From Perca fluviatilis (Eukaryota; Chordata; Actinopteri; Perciformes; Percidae), in NCBI RefSeq assembly GCF_010015445.1, contig NC_053119.1, positions 10,152,550-10,216,549 of the forward strand: DNA of 64,000 bases, written 5' to 3'. Made by a program: the position numbers and the translations under genes. The notes under the pieces are model-generated. The model saw nothing but the letters and a program-made list of their open reading frames with translations, was not told the DNA's origin and searched no databases. How positions within the stretch are numbered: the stretch's first letter is position 1; each line of letters begins with the position of its first letter. Positions 43,001 to 54,973 of the stretch are shown here, piece by piece.

Positions 43001-46000
43001 TGCTGTAGGTAAGATTGTGAAGATCCAGGACTTTGCCAACAAATTTGAACATCGACAACTTCTCAGTCCCTCCCCCCTTTCTGCTGCAGCCCAAACCGTC
43101 TCCTAAGCCCCTCCCACACAAGGGAGTTTGACAGAACTGCCGGGCCGGCATGTCAGACAGACAACTTTTTCAATAACTAAACACTAACACAATGTTTACT
43201 CACCAACTGTAAAACGATGCTAACTAGCAGGCTAGCGTTAGCCATTTCAGCATCATATCAGACCGACCACTGTGCAAACGTTACTATTATCCTCACCAAC
43301 ATAGCTTTGTGGACTTTTGACTACTAATAACCAAGTGAAAGATAAATCATTCATGGTAATTATGTTACCTGTCGAGAAGAAATGTGGCTACATCTGCATC
43401 GTTCTTCAGATCTTTAAAATCCCGGAGCTCACGCCACCTCTGAAAAGCCACTCCAATATTCACCCGAGTTTAGGGAAACCTTTCTGCAGCTCGTGCGCGG
43501 GGAGGGGGGAGGGGAGAACGCTCTTATATGCGTGTGCGTGCATGAGCAGTGATTGACAGGCAGATAGACACCCCCTGTGGCCCTGATTGGAAAAATCAAC
43601 CAGGAGCGGTGGAATTTTGCCAATCGCACTACAGGCTTTAAGTGGTGCCAGAGGAGCTGGATTTTTTTATTATTACATAATTCATGTAGTTCTACTGGAA
43701 CATAGGGTCAGTTTCAGCAAATATGACAGAAAGTTAGTTTTATAAGACTTACCTACTGCATCTTTAAGCAACTGTAGGAAGGCATTCGGAAATGTGTGCA
43801 TCAGCACACACTGGGCAACAAGAGCACGTTAACACAGGCGCACACCTACATAATAAGCTTTTTTTAAATTTAAAATGTTCAATGCCCGGCTTGGTTCGGG
43901 TATCCATCCTCTAATGGGGTTAGTAACCATTTAAAAAGTGGAGATGAGCTTTTGCCTTATGTGTCTTTGGCTGAAACTCAGCTGACTTAGGTGAACACTA
44001 TGATAGATGGAGGTGGATGTTAACCTGTATAAAAACAGGCAAGAACACATCTTGTTCATGAAAGGTTTCTTTTCTCTTCCCTGCTTCCTCCTCAGGTGCT
44101 GGAGGATGTGACGGGAGAGGAGTTTGTGCTGTTGATGCGTGTAGTGTCTGGCCTGCGGGTGCTGCAGACAGTAAATGGGCGGCAGCAGCTTGTGGAGCTG
44201 GTGGTTGAGCAGGCTTTCCTGGAGCAGGCCCTCAACCCAGCCGATCCCGACACTGTTGATCGCCTGCTGCAGTGCACGCGCCAGGCCTTGCCCCTCTTCT
44301 CTGTGAGTACAGCCAATAAACTTTACCTCAACCATGTTCACTGATTAAAACACGACAAACAGTTAACACTAGAACCGCCAGAACCATAGCCTTTGGCCAT
44401 TGTGATTCAAAAATGTAAATTGCTCCATGATTTTTTTATTTTTATTTTTTTATTTAGTTTATTACAGAGACAGTGCATATTAATAAACATTTCTGTCAAT
44501 ATGCCAGAGTTAGCCAGAAGGCTATTTTTCATCTGCAGTCTCTAGACAGATGGTAAAAAAGTCACCCTAAAAGAATATAAAATTACGCATTTACATAACA
44601 GTATAACATTTAAGACATTTGATAAAAGGTACTATAAAGGCCAAAATGTACAATAGGAGCACAACAGACCACAATCAGACAAACATTAGACAAAGACACA
44701 AACACATATACATACATAGGGTCAAAAAGCCAAGAGGGGGCAGCGTGAGTAGGTCAAGGAGTTAATGGTAATGTTGACAGTTCTGATTATCAATGAGCCA
44801 TTTCTTTAGCTGGATCTTGAATGTACTGTAAGTGTTTAGATTTCTGATGGTTATGGGGGTGAGGTTCCACTCTGTAGCAGCTCGAACAGAGAAGGAAGTA
44901 TGGCCAAATACACTTTTCCTGAATGGAATGATACAGTCTCCCCTCGCTGCACCTCTAGTTCTACTGTGATCGGCTGTTCTGATGTTGACAAACTGGTGTA
45001 AAGGAGGGGATGATAAACCGTTAATAAACCGTTATTGCACATTATTCATAATGATAGAAACCGTTATTGCACATTATTCATAATGATAGAAAAATGCTTA
45101 GAAAACCAAATAAACGGGTTTTTGGTGTTGTTTTTCACAAAAACACCCCTTTCAGTTGCCAGGAGCAGCGCCCATTAACGTTGGTACTCTCCTCCGCCCT
45201 CTCTTCTGCAGCTGAATTAACACATTTGCATATTGGCCATACAGCGCATTGAGGCAATGAATGGGACTAAGCACACTTTGTCTGACTATAAAAGTTGTGT
45301 CCCGACACGGGAGTCCCGTATGTGCACTATATCATTTCAGGAATGTCATTTATGTGACCCATTTAAACACTAACTGTTTCTAAATTGTATTATTTTTATA
45401 GGTTGGTGTGGATGTGCGCGATAATATGGCAAGTTGTGTGTTGACTGAAAATATAAATGCTGATGGAAGTTAGTTTTTTTTTTTTAAGCAAAATGTGAAA
45501 AACTAGGCTAATCATTTGCACCGTGATTATATTAAATTAATTTACTTGCCAAAATAAAAATGCTGAAATTGATTACAATGTTTCAGCATTTGTTTATGCC
45601 TTTTTATGTTTTACGCTTCTTACAACTCAAAACATTATCAGATACATCCCAAATAGATGTGATTTTTCATGTTTGTTTTTTTTGCAGTTGTTGCTACAGA
45701 AACCTCCAAGATTTTGTTTGTGCTGAACTGAACGACATATAGACATAAATGACAGTCACAGGACTGTTTTTGCATTTAGTGGCAGCGTGATTCTAAAAAT
45801 GTATACGAAATAGCACATTTTACACAGCTAAGAGTTCACCAGTTTTTGTGTGGGTTCAAGCTGTTAGACAATCTGGCTGTGAATAGTGGGAGGTGGCTGT
45901 GTGTACTTGCTGCTGTAGAGATTAACTGAGCACTATAGAGATTTAGAGGGATGATGCGTTTATGGCCCATCAGCCAAACAAAAGGATACAGACGCTCTTG

Positions 46001-49000
46001 GGCGTCGGGGCTGGCGGTGCTAGTGTTAAGGGCTGTAACCAACCACTGTAATTTTTTTTCTCGATTGATGGCTTGGTCTCAAAACTGGTGTGAATGTCAC
46101 TGTTTTATAAGCACAAAGTTGTCTTTGAATCGCTTGATGCAAAAATTCAGTTAACTATTATGAGCAAAGAAGCTCCAGCCAGAAAATGTTTGGCGTCTTT
46201 GCATTAAACAGGGGTCCCGCGGGGTCTTAAAGTCTAATATTCTGAACTTTAAATTTAAGGCCTTAAAACGTCTTAAAACAGCCAGATTTTCATCCGAGGT
46301 CTTAAACTTAATTTAGTCAGGTCTAAAAAAGGTTTTACCCTCGTTCATCAGAAAGAGAAAAGGTATTGAGTATTAGCCTACAAAGCGGAGCTCTAGAGTC
46401 TTTGTTAATACGGCACCGGTGCCTAAACGACCGGTATCTACCGGATTGAATTGCAGCGTGGATTTCGCTGCCTCTGCGCTGCTCTCTGATGCTCTGAAAC
46501 AGACGTTAGAGGCAACAGAAGCATCGCTGCACGTGACGCTAGTTAACACTTGACTTGACAGCAGGTAATGTTAGGCTACCGTTGGCTAGCAGCTGGATTA
46601 AACACGGTTAAAATGCTGACAGCTAAAGGGTGTCTGTATTTCCCTGTAGAGGATTCCAACAGCGGGACGTTAAGCAGTGTGCGGCTGCCGTTGTCGGAAA
46701 AACAACACCAATGTGGTGCGTTCACTTGAAACTAGTAAGCCTCGTGGTGCGGGAAAAAAAACAAACGATACCCAACCCTAGTTACAAGCGGTACCCATTT
46801 TTGTGGTAATGCGTCGTGTAGGTCTTAAATTTCAATCTTTTATGGTCTTAAAAAGGTCTTCAATTTGACTTACTAAAACCTGCAAGAACCCTGATTAAAG
46901 GGGAATTAAAGGATTACATTTTCTGTCGATCGAATAATCAATTAATCGACAAATCGTTGCTACTCTACACACAGTACATTGTCTGTTTTTACATGCATTC
47001 ATCATGTAGGCATACAGTCATGACAAATAACTTTTTTTACTTGTTTACTGTGTGAATTAATCATGGTTTTCTCCTCTCTTGCAGAAAAATGTCCATTCCA
47101 CACGTTTTGTAACCTACTTCTGTGAACACGTCCTGCCCAACCTCAGTTCCCTGACAAGTCCTGTGGCTGAGCTGGACATTCAATTGGAGGTAAATTCTTG
47201 CTTTTATATTTATTCATCAGATCTAAAAGACTTGTGAATTCCCTTGTTTAAAATGTGAAGTCTGTACCTATATACCACCCATAAATTTGACTTTTACCGA
47301 CTACAAATCCACAAATTTTATGTTGGATTTAAGTGCAAAAAGGGTGGGTTGCAACTATTAAATGAATTCACTTTTTTAACACTGGTTCAATTGTGGATGA
47401 ATTCAGCAACTATGATGCTTAACTATAACGATAAAGCGTTTTGAATTTGCTACCTGTCTGATTTGCGCCTCTGACTGGCCTCCGTTCATCCTAAATCAGC
47501 ACTTCCATTCCTGAGAGGCCTAATGAATATGGCCACTGGTGTGAGGTCGATACTCCTAATGTCTGACATTTGGTGAGCGGTTGTAGTAGTAAACAAAGTC
47601 AGCATGGCAGCCACCTGTCAGAGGTGTCAGCCAACTGCATGTTGTTAATGGGTCATTAGTCTGCACCACGCAACACTGTTTCTCATTAGCAATGCACTTT
47701 ACACTGTGAGGGGATCTGCTAAGCTGTGTCTGTCTGTTTGTGTGTGTGTGTAGGTGCTGAAGCTGCTGGCTGAGATGAGTCCGTTCTGTGGAGACATGGA
47801 GAAGCTAGAGGCCAACCTCAACATGCTGTTTACCAAGCTGCTGGTGAGAACGGATTGTCCTGTTGTTGAACATGGAGGAATACAAGTGGAAAGGCAATTG
47901 GAATTAAAATAGCCCCATATCATAACATACCCTTCACCATATCTCACGATTGGCATGGGGTACTTTCCATAAGATCATCTCTCAATGCAAGTCAAACCAG
48001 CTATTAGGCTAACTGAAATAAAACCATGCCAATCTCTAGGTATGGTGAAGGGTATGTAACGATGTGGCACTATTTTAATTCCAAAGGCCAAGGGAACTTT
48101 ATCAGGATGCATAGTTTCCTGGATCCATGAAATAACTGGCCTTTAAAAATAAAAATCTGCCTTCCTCTATGAGAATTTAACATAGCGGTGTGTATACTTA
48201 TGCCCCCTGTATTTTAAGGACGAACATTTATTTATTTACGATACATTATTCATTCACAAAGAAAATTGGTGTCCTTAAAGGTTGGATTTTCCCTAATTTT
48301 TATTTTTTTATTAAGGCATTAAGATCAATTTCTAAAATGTTTTTTTATTCCTCTTTTTAGTCAACTTCAGCATGGGTGTATTCACTTGTGCAAGCCACTG
48401 TATACATTGGGGGCGCCCCCCATCCATTCTAAGATTCTACTGGTTTATTTTAGCATTACCTTGCTTCATTCATAATGTTGTGCATCCTTTCAGTCAGCTT
48501 TCAACTCTGGGCCCCTGGTCCACTAAGGATACTTTAATAGCAGTTGTCGGGACATTCAAGAACACTTCCTTTGTTCAGAATGTCCCATCTGGTCTGGGTA
48601 TTTCAGCAATCTTCCTTTTTAAAAGCCTGCATTTTTTACAACTACTACGGTCAGTGTTGTTGAAATCAAAGTAAAGGAGCATTTATTGAAACATGTCCTC
48701 CATAGGCTAATGATTTTGTTTCTATAAAATACAAAGACCTCAGAATCATGTCTGAAACATAACCGATTACGTGACCATTAACCAATCATGCTTTGTATTA
48801 GGTCTTTTACTCCGAACTTCGTCATTCGAATATTAAAAAAAATAATGATATTCGAACGAATATTAGCCAGCCCTTAATATTCGAACCTGTTATGGGCATT
48901 ATTTTTTGTAAATGCGTTTGCTTGTTTAAAATGTGAAGTCTGAATGTTTTTAGTTCAGATTCCGAGGCTTTTTCACGCATTTCAAAATGTAACTACACGT

Positions 49001-51246
49001 CGCGGCGACGCACGTCTCTCGGCCGTGGCTCGGTAGCGTTGCATTCCCCCCTAATTCTCAAAGAAAGCTGACTTGCCCATGGCCAGTCCAGATCAGCGGG
49101 GTCTTTCTCCCGTCGCGTTCCGCTGTATCGCCTACCTACACCGGCGCCGCACCCTGTCCCTTCTCCCCTTCCTACCTGCCTGCTCAGTGCTGCTGCACGA
49201 GGAGAGCACACGGGGCTGCTCCTCAGTCACACAACAGAAGAGAAAGGTGACTGTTTCGGCGGCCACAGGAGAGAAATACATTGCGTGCTTGCTGGACAAT
49301 ACTGGCGACTCTTTTTTTTATTTTACAGAAAGTCGCTGTCTTTTCTACAGAAAGTCGCCAGATTTGTCGCTAGTCGCTTTTGTGAAAAAAGTCTTTAAGT
49401 TGGCAACACTGCCCACACACACTGGCTTGACGCACACACCAGCACACGAGTATAAACCCTTGACATACGGTATAAACATCAGACCACTTACGTAGGCTAC
49501 GGTGAAAGCTCCGAACTTCCTGTCGAAAGCACACTGTTTGTGTTTAATCCAGGGTCTGACTTCATTTTTTTTTTTTTAAACTGAAGGCATTTAATGGTCA
49601 AAATATTATTAATAAATATTCGATTATATTCGAATATTAATATACAAACGAACTTCGAATATGATTTTTGGGCAAAAGTCAAAGCCCTACTTTGTATGAT
49701 GTAATGCTTTTAATAGAAAGTGTTTGTTTTTAATTTTGTTTAATGTAGCCTATAATGTTTATTCTGTGTACTGGAATCATAAAATTTTTTGCCATGACTC
49801 CTTTGTGGATTTGCCTGCCCAGGGACTGCTGATAAAATTTAGCTAGTAAGCGAATTCTGGGACGGTGAAGATAAGGTCGACTTTATTGATCCCACACTGT
49901 GGAAATTCCCTGAATGAATGTCCATTGTCACTTTTTAAATAAAATAAGTAGTAATCAACTTGGGGAACTTAAAACAGCAGCCCTAATAGTAATAATTTGT
50001 TGTAGAGGTAGTTTTAGTGCAGGCTCCACAATAATTGTTAAAATAAATACGAGTAGAATAATAAACTATCCCATATATCCCTTTGTTCCAGTAAACCTTA
50101 ATGGTTCAAGATGTTTGACAATAGACTAAGGCACACAAATAGTTTCCGGTCATAATTTTTCATGTTTTTTCGGTTTCTGTAGGAGTTCATGCCTTTGCCA
50201 CCAGAAGAGGTGGAGAACGGAGAGAACTCTGCAAGCGAGGAGCCGAAACTGCAGTTCAGCTACGTGGAGTGTCTCCTCTTTGGCTTCCACCAGCTGGGCA
50301 AGAAGCTGCCAGACTTTCTCCTTGAGAAAGTGGATGCTGAGCGACTCAAAGACTTCAAGATCAGGTGAGGGAGTATCGCACAAAGACAAAATAAATGAGC
50401 ATGTCGGGTGTTTGATGGTTTAGCTCACAGTGGTCATTTTACCCCAAAACGGGCACTTTTCATACAGAATTGAATGTGCTTTGTGTTTCAACAGGTTACA
50501 GTATTTTGCCAGAGGCCTGCAGGTTTACATCAGACAGCTGCGAGTAGCACTGCAAGGCAAGACAGGAGATGCTCTGAAAACAGATGAGGTAACTTAAGTT
50601 TGATTGCTTTGCTTAAGTAGAAAGTTAATGCATACAGTCAACCAAAATGCAAACTAAGCAGTCTTCGTTGTTTTGAGTTCTGCTGGAAAATATCTGACTA
50701 GCTTGTCTTCTCTGTGTAATCAGAATAAGATCAAAGTGGTGGCCCTCAAGATCACAAACAACATCAACATCCTCATCAAGGTAAGGTGTTTTCAGGCTAT
50801 CACTGTGGTGGTAAACTGAGGTGAAACATGTTTTTTGCACATCATGTATGTATCAAAAGAAGCAAACCCTTCACAACAATAATGTGATCCACTGCAATAA
50901 CACAAAAGTAAAGACGATACTTTTCTGACAGTCTGGACAATAATTGAGAAGTATACAATGCTACAACTACTACACAATACTTTTACAAGGGAGGTATTTA
51001 CAATAAGGACTGTTTAGTAGTACTGCATTATAATGTACCTGATTTCTGATCTTATTATATCAGGAGAATAAAATAAGCTCTGCATTTGATTTTGTTTTCT
51101 TTCTTTTTTTGTCTCTTAATCTTTATTTTCATTCCAGGATCTCTTTCACAACCCTCCATCATTCAAGAGCACAATCACTCTGTCCTGGAAACCAGTCCAG
51201 AAGTCAGAGGCTGTAGCGTAAGTCTGCTCCCACTGAACAATCAAAA

Positions 51247-51289
<43 letters not shown>

Positions 51290-52016
51290 CAGCCGTGTGT
51301 TGTTGTTGCACCATTAGGTCATCATCTACTTGTCTTTGGTGTTTGTAGGCCCAAGCGCCCGTCAGGGGAGGAGATAGGCTCCGGTGGCAGCACAAAGAAA
51401 CAGGTCTCTCCTCTGCCCCGGAGGGACGCACGGCAAATTTACAATCCCCCCAGCGGCAAGTACAGCGCCACCATTGGCAATTTTACCTATGGTGAGGAGC
51501 ACTTTGTGGCACCTTTTATTTTTCCTATTATTTTTGTTGTATTGAATTATTTTTGCTGTTCTGTCGCATGTTCACCTTTTTTATTTTCAACTGCACATTT
51601 GGTCATGTGACACATTTTTGTATTTAGTAAATAGAGTTACTTTTACTATTTTGTTGTTGCATTTTCACCTTGTTGAAATGGGGCGGGGGGGAGTTATGAC
51701 ATGTTGCTGATGTCATGCATGATGTTGCGGTTATACGGCACACACACTGTAACCACTTGGCTACCAAGGCAATTTTTCAATAAGTCATTTAGCATTAAAA
51801 ATGATTTTAAAAAATTACTAATTGACTAAAGATATTAGTCAACTCAGAGGGGGCAGCCCTATTGCATACAATACTTTTTAGTATATAAAGTTAGTTATAA
51901 ATATGTCCATACTGACTTGTTTGTTTTTGTCTCCAGAGCAGCGTGGCGGCTTCAGGGGCGGCCGAGGACGAGGCTTCGGAGGCAGAGGCAACAGGAGCCG
52001 AGGCCGAATCTACTGA
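40070..52016 (+). CDS. api5: API5, apoptosis inhibitor 5 (AAC-11/FIF)
   Basis: Nuclear HEAT/ARM-repeat scaffold protein linked to inhibition of E2F1-induced apoptosis, ACIN1 binding and mRNA export. Fourteen exons: 40070-40141, 41097-41258, 41440-41533, 41818-41883, 42462-42613, 44096-44302, 47085-47189, 47754-47843, 50183-50364, 50495-50588, 50724-50780, 51138-51217, 51349-51491, 51937-52016; about 527 residues (human 524). The start MAVTIEDLYRSYGVLADA matches the family N-terminus. HEAT-like helices run to about residue 320. LQYFARGLQVYIRQLRVAL corresponds to the leucine-heptad region. The C-terminus has a basic segment (PKRPSGEE) and an RGG-type tail (GGFRGGRGRGFGGRG). The introns after exons 5, 6 and 8 are filled with DNA-transposon copies. 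The 3' UTR may run to an ATTAAA at 53317. Confidence 0.97.
42998..43763. mobile_element. TTAA-flanked MITE in api5 intron 5
   Basis: The ends AGCTGCTGTAGGTAAG and the complement of CTTACCTACTGCATCT are inverted repeats (14 of 16), each bordered by TTAA (42994-42997, 43764-43767). 766 bp, no transposase frame; piggyBac-like by target duplication. Confidence 0.7.
44367..46025. mobile_element. TTAA-flanked DNA element in api5 intron 6
   Basis: The ends CACTAGAACCGCCA and TGGCGGTGCTAGTG are inverted repeats (13 of 14) bordered by TTAA (44363-44366, 46026-46029). 1659 bp. Inside lie another repeat-like stretch (about 44440-45030) and a tandem duplication of about 35 bp at 45025-45093. No transposase frame. 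Confidence 0.7.
46026..46966. mobile_element. hAT-like repeat interrupted by another element
   Basis: It starts TTAAGGGCTGTAACCAACCA, has the GCTCCAGCCAGAAAATGTTT block and resumes after the insertion with TTTTCTGTCGATCGAATAAT and AATCGACAAATCGTTGC. It is the same family as 33640-33996 and is split by the element at 46209-46893. Confidence 0.55.
46209..46893. mobile_element. nested non-autonomous DNA element (CAGGG ends)
   Basis: The ends CAGGGGTCCCGCGGGGTCTT and AAAACCTGCAAGAACCCTG form imperfect inverted repeats. The flanks share ATTAAA (46203-46208, 46894-46899). It is hAT-like by end sequence, though the duplication visible is 6 bp rather than 8. Confidence 0.6.
47895..48405. mobile_element. 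Tc1/mariner-type remnant with internal hairpin
   Basis: The right end (CACTTGTGCAAGCCACTGTA at 48385-48404) resembles common fish Tc1/mariner termini. The matching left end is not found, so the element appears truncated. Arms 47900-47958 and 48024-48082 form an inverted repeat. Confidence 0.5.
48799..49689. mobile_element. hAT-type element with intact 8-bp target duplication
   Basis: Flanked by CTTTGTAT at 48791-48798 and 49690-49697. The subterminal regions are rich in ATTCGAATATT in both orientations, and the ends are TAGGTCTTTTACT and AAAAGTCAAAGCCCTA. 891 bp, no transposase frame. It lies in api5 intron 8. Confidence 0.7.
51248..51288. repeat. CA microsatellite
   Basis: About 20 CA units in the api5 intron between exons 12 and 13. 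Confidence 0.95.
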
Positions 52017-53316
52017 GACACACGCACACACAAAGAGTACATATTGCTCATTGAACTGCATTACATCAGGATCTTTTCCGCACCAAGACGGACTATTTGT
52101 CACCTACTCTTATTTTTTTTAACTGGTCTCCACGTCTTTCTCACTTTCCAACTTGCACATCCAGTTTTTTTTGTGTTGTTTTTGGAGGGGGTGGGGGTTC
52201 GATAACGGGCTAAGACTTTTACTCCCCATAATCCTCTTGGTCAAGGTGATAGTTATAGTAAATCTAAATGTTTTTTCCCCTTCATTTAAAAAAAAAAAAT
52301 ATTTTTCAGTGTCATTTTGTGAAAGAAGACTGCCAAGTTGTAGCTGATAAATATATTTTGTCAGGTTGTTGTAGAAAAGGTAAAGATCCTCTTGTTTGGA
52401 ACATGAATGCATTTCTTTTTACATTTTGTTTTTTATTTAATCTTGTTTTTTGTTCGTTTTTATTAGAGCTCAAGTTGAATTGGCTGACTATGCTACTTTG
52501 TATGAATCAATAATGATGCTCCATTGGATTTTTATCATAAACTTGTATGGAAGTATGAACTTTTGTCCTTTTACTTGTTTTATGTAGAAATGTGCAGTAG
52601 TTGAGCTGCAAACTAGTGTTGTGTCAAGACAAAGATGCAACTGCACACAATTCTGCTGCTTGAAATGACCTTTTTCACAATTCAAAACGACTTGCATTTT
52701 CAAAACATTTTCTAGACTTGCGTTTTGCCTCTCTGTCCTCTGACAATGCATTCACTCTCACCCACTCATTCATTACATTGATCCTTTCCACCTTCCTGTC
52801 TTTCCTTTTCCCTCCTCCTATGTGTACTTACCTATATCTGTACCAATGCAGAGTGAGGAGGGTAATTTTAGCCCACGATCTGGCATCTACATTTAGAATA
52901 CATATGCATACACAAATGTACCTCCTTGGCTGTACATGTCTGCATCAACACTGCCTCCCACTTCTCCCTCCGTGTGTGTGTGTGTGTGAGAATAATTGAA
53001 CGGGCTATAAATAGTCACTGCCATGTTTAAAACACACTAACTGGTAGTGGAGGCTCTGCCTGCTTTGTGCACATTTTAACACAAGAATGTATATCCTACA
53101 TTACTTGTGAGGGCCTTCAATCAACTTCATTAATGTTAATGGAACTTGTACCGACTATTATTCTGAAAAATAATACTGTAATCCTAATGACGTGCGAACA
53201 TTAACTTTCCGCTTTGTAAAACCGTTTAGCCACAAACCTTTTTTAGGTGGTCTTCGGTTTTAAATATTTGTTGTCATTTCCAATAGATAAGTGCTTAACC
53301 TGGAGCCTGGTCCTAC

Positions 53317-53322
53317 ATTAAA
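53317..53322 (+). terminator. candidate distal poly(A) signal of api5
   Basis: ATTAAA about 1.3 kb after the api5 stop. The stretch 52017-53316 has no other gene and looks like a long AT-rich 3' UTR. Confidence 0.3.
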
Positions 53323-54401
53323 GTTTCCTTATTTCAAGTTTTAAAAGGTAAATGATTTTTGAAATGTGGTATTCTTCTGTGTCTTAAACTGTAAATTGTC
53401 TGGGGCACATAGTAATTGGATGTAAAAGATGTCAAACGTGTTGTATCCCTTACTCACCCAATCTTAACTTTAGTCTTACCCCTGAATCCAAGTTTGAACT
53501 AAACTATTTCTAATACTTGGCTCTAAAACCAAATCTTATTCCTAATCTTTACACAGAAAAACAAGAACATGTCCACTGTAAGTGGTCAAAAAGTGATTCT
53601 TATAAAGAGACACACACACACTCTCTCTGCTCTGGGTGCTACAGGTCTGCATGTGAAGACACGTGCTGGTGTGTGTAGGTGGATGCTTTGGAGGAGGAGG
53701 GGCTCACAAACTCAATTTTCTGAATCGACTGTGGAACAGAGGCAACTGTAAATAGTTTTAACTCCGAAAAACAAAACCTACAAACCATTTATATAACAGT
53801 TGCACCTACCATCGTGGGGGTAATCGTGTCTTATTTAATGCATCAGCTTCAGTGTGATATAAACAAAAAAGCTGCTGAATAAGCCACACTGTATGCTATT
53901 TAGGATATACATCACATAAAGTCATTTGTTATGTCCTTTTTTTTTTTTTTACATGCAGAAGAAAGATGACCAGCGTTTGTTGGACGGGCTTTGTTCTCAG
54001 GACAGGATGTAAAAAGAAACAAATTACAGTTTAAGTGGGATGAACGTGTCTCTATAAAAATGGTATTTGCAACAACAAAAAACTGATTCATTAAATAAAT
54101 ACAATAGAAATAGAGGTGAAGTGTTTGCTGCTTTACAACACTGCTGAACAATACAGCAACGTTTTACTGTAGACAATATAAAAGAAGCTTATCCATCCAT
54201 AACTGGTCTCTTGTCTTGGCAGAGTCTCCCCTCTAGAGGGCGATCCAGACCAGGGTTTTCCTCAGAGCAACCAGATCTATTTTTATCCTCAACCGAACGA
54301 GTCACTTAAAGCTTTCATGATGTCTTTTTGTCTCTTTGTATTTCTGCTCGGGTTAAGGCGCATGGAGGAACACTGCGTTTCTGGCGAGTGATGCAGAGAA
54401 C

Positions 54402-54407
<6 letters not shown>

Positions 54408-54440
<33 letters not shown>
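54408..54440. repeat. GA microsatellite
   Basis: About 16 AG units in the gene-poor block. Confidence 0.9.
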
Positions 54441-54442
<2 letters not shown>

Positions 54443-54913
54443 TAAATCACATCCCCTCCTTTTCATGACCCAAGATGAGAATATTTAGTGATTAAAAGTC
54501 TGCTGTATTTGTCAATTATAGTCAAGTACTGTGCCTAATCACTGCTAAAATTAAATAAGGCTGCACGGCGAGATGATATTACTAAATTTACCATTATTGC
54601 TTTTGATGCAATATTTGAAATTCGATATTCTTTATAATCATTTGCCTCTCCCATTTATATTTGTTTACTAATTTGATCTTTCATCCTCACTGAGTTGCAG
54701 GCTGTTGGCGTTGTTGCAGCAGCAGAGATACTGTACATATTTTGGCACAGGCATCACGGTGCGTTTAAGGTCTAGGTTTAAGTTCTCTTTTCAGGACAAT
54801 AGGGGGCGGTATGCAACCAAGATAAACCCTCCCCTTATTGATCGTGACCAGGTATTTCCCAAACCAGCCTGCCAGTCAGCCAGCCAGCCAGCCAAGGCCT
54901 GGCACATGCGTTT

Positions 54914-54914
<1 letters not shown>

Positions 54915-54971
<57 letters not shown>
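54915..54971. repeat. CA microsatellite
   Basis: About 28 CA units. Confidence 0.95.

Positions 54972-54973
<2 letters not shown>

Noticed and set aside
44380..45060. Possible LINE or gene fragment within the TTAA element
   Set aside because: No reverse-transcriptase or endonuclease motifs; only a repeat-like composition.
49073..49495. 140-codon open frame with Ser/Leu-rich sequence
   Set aside because: It lies entirely inside a hAT-type element and has no transposase-like motif.
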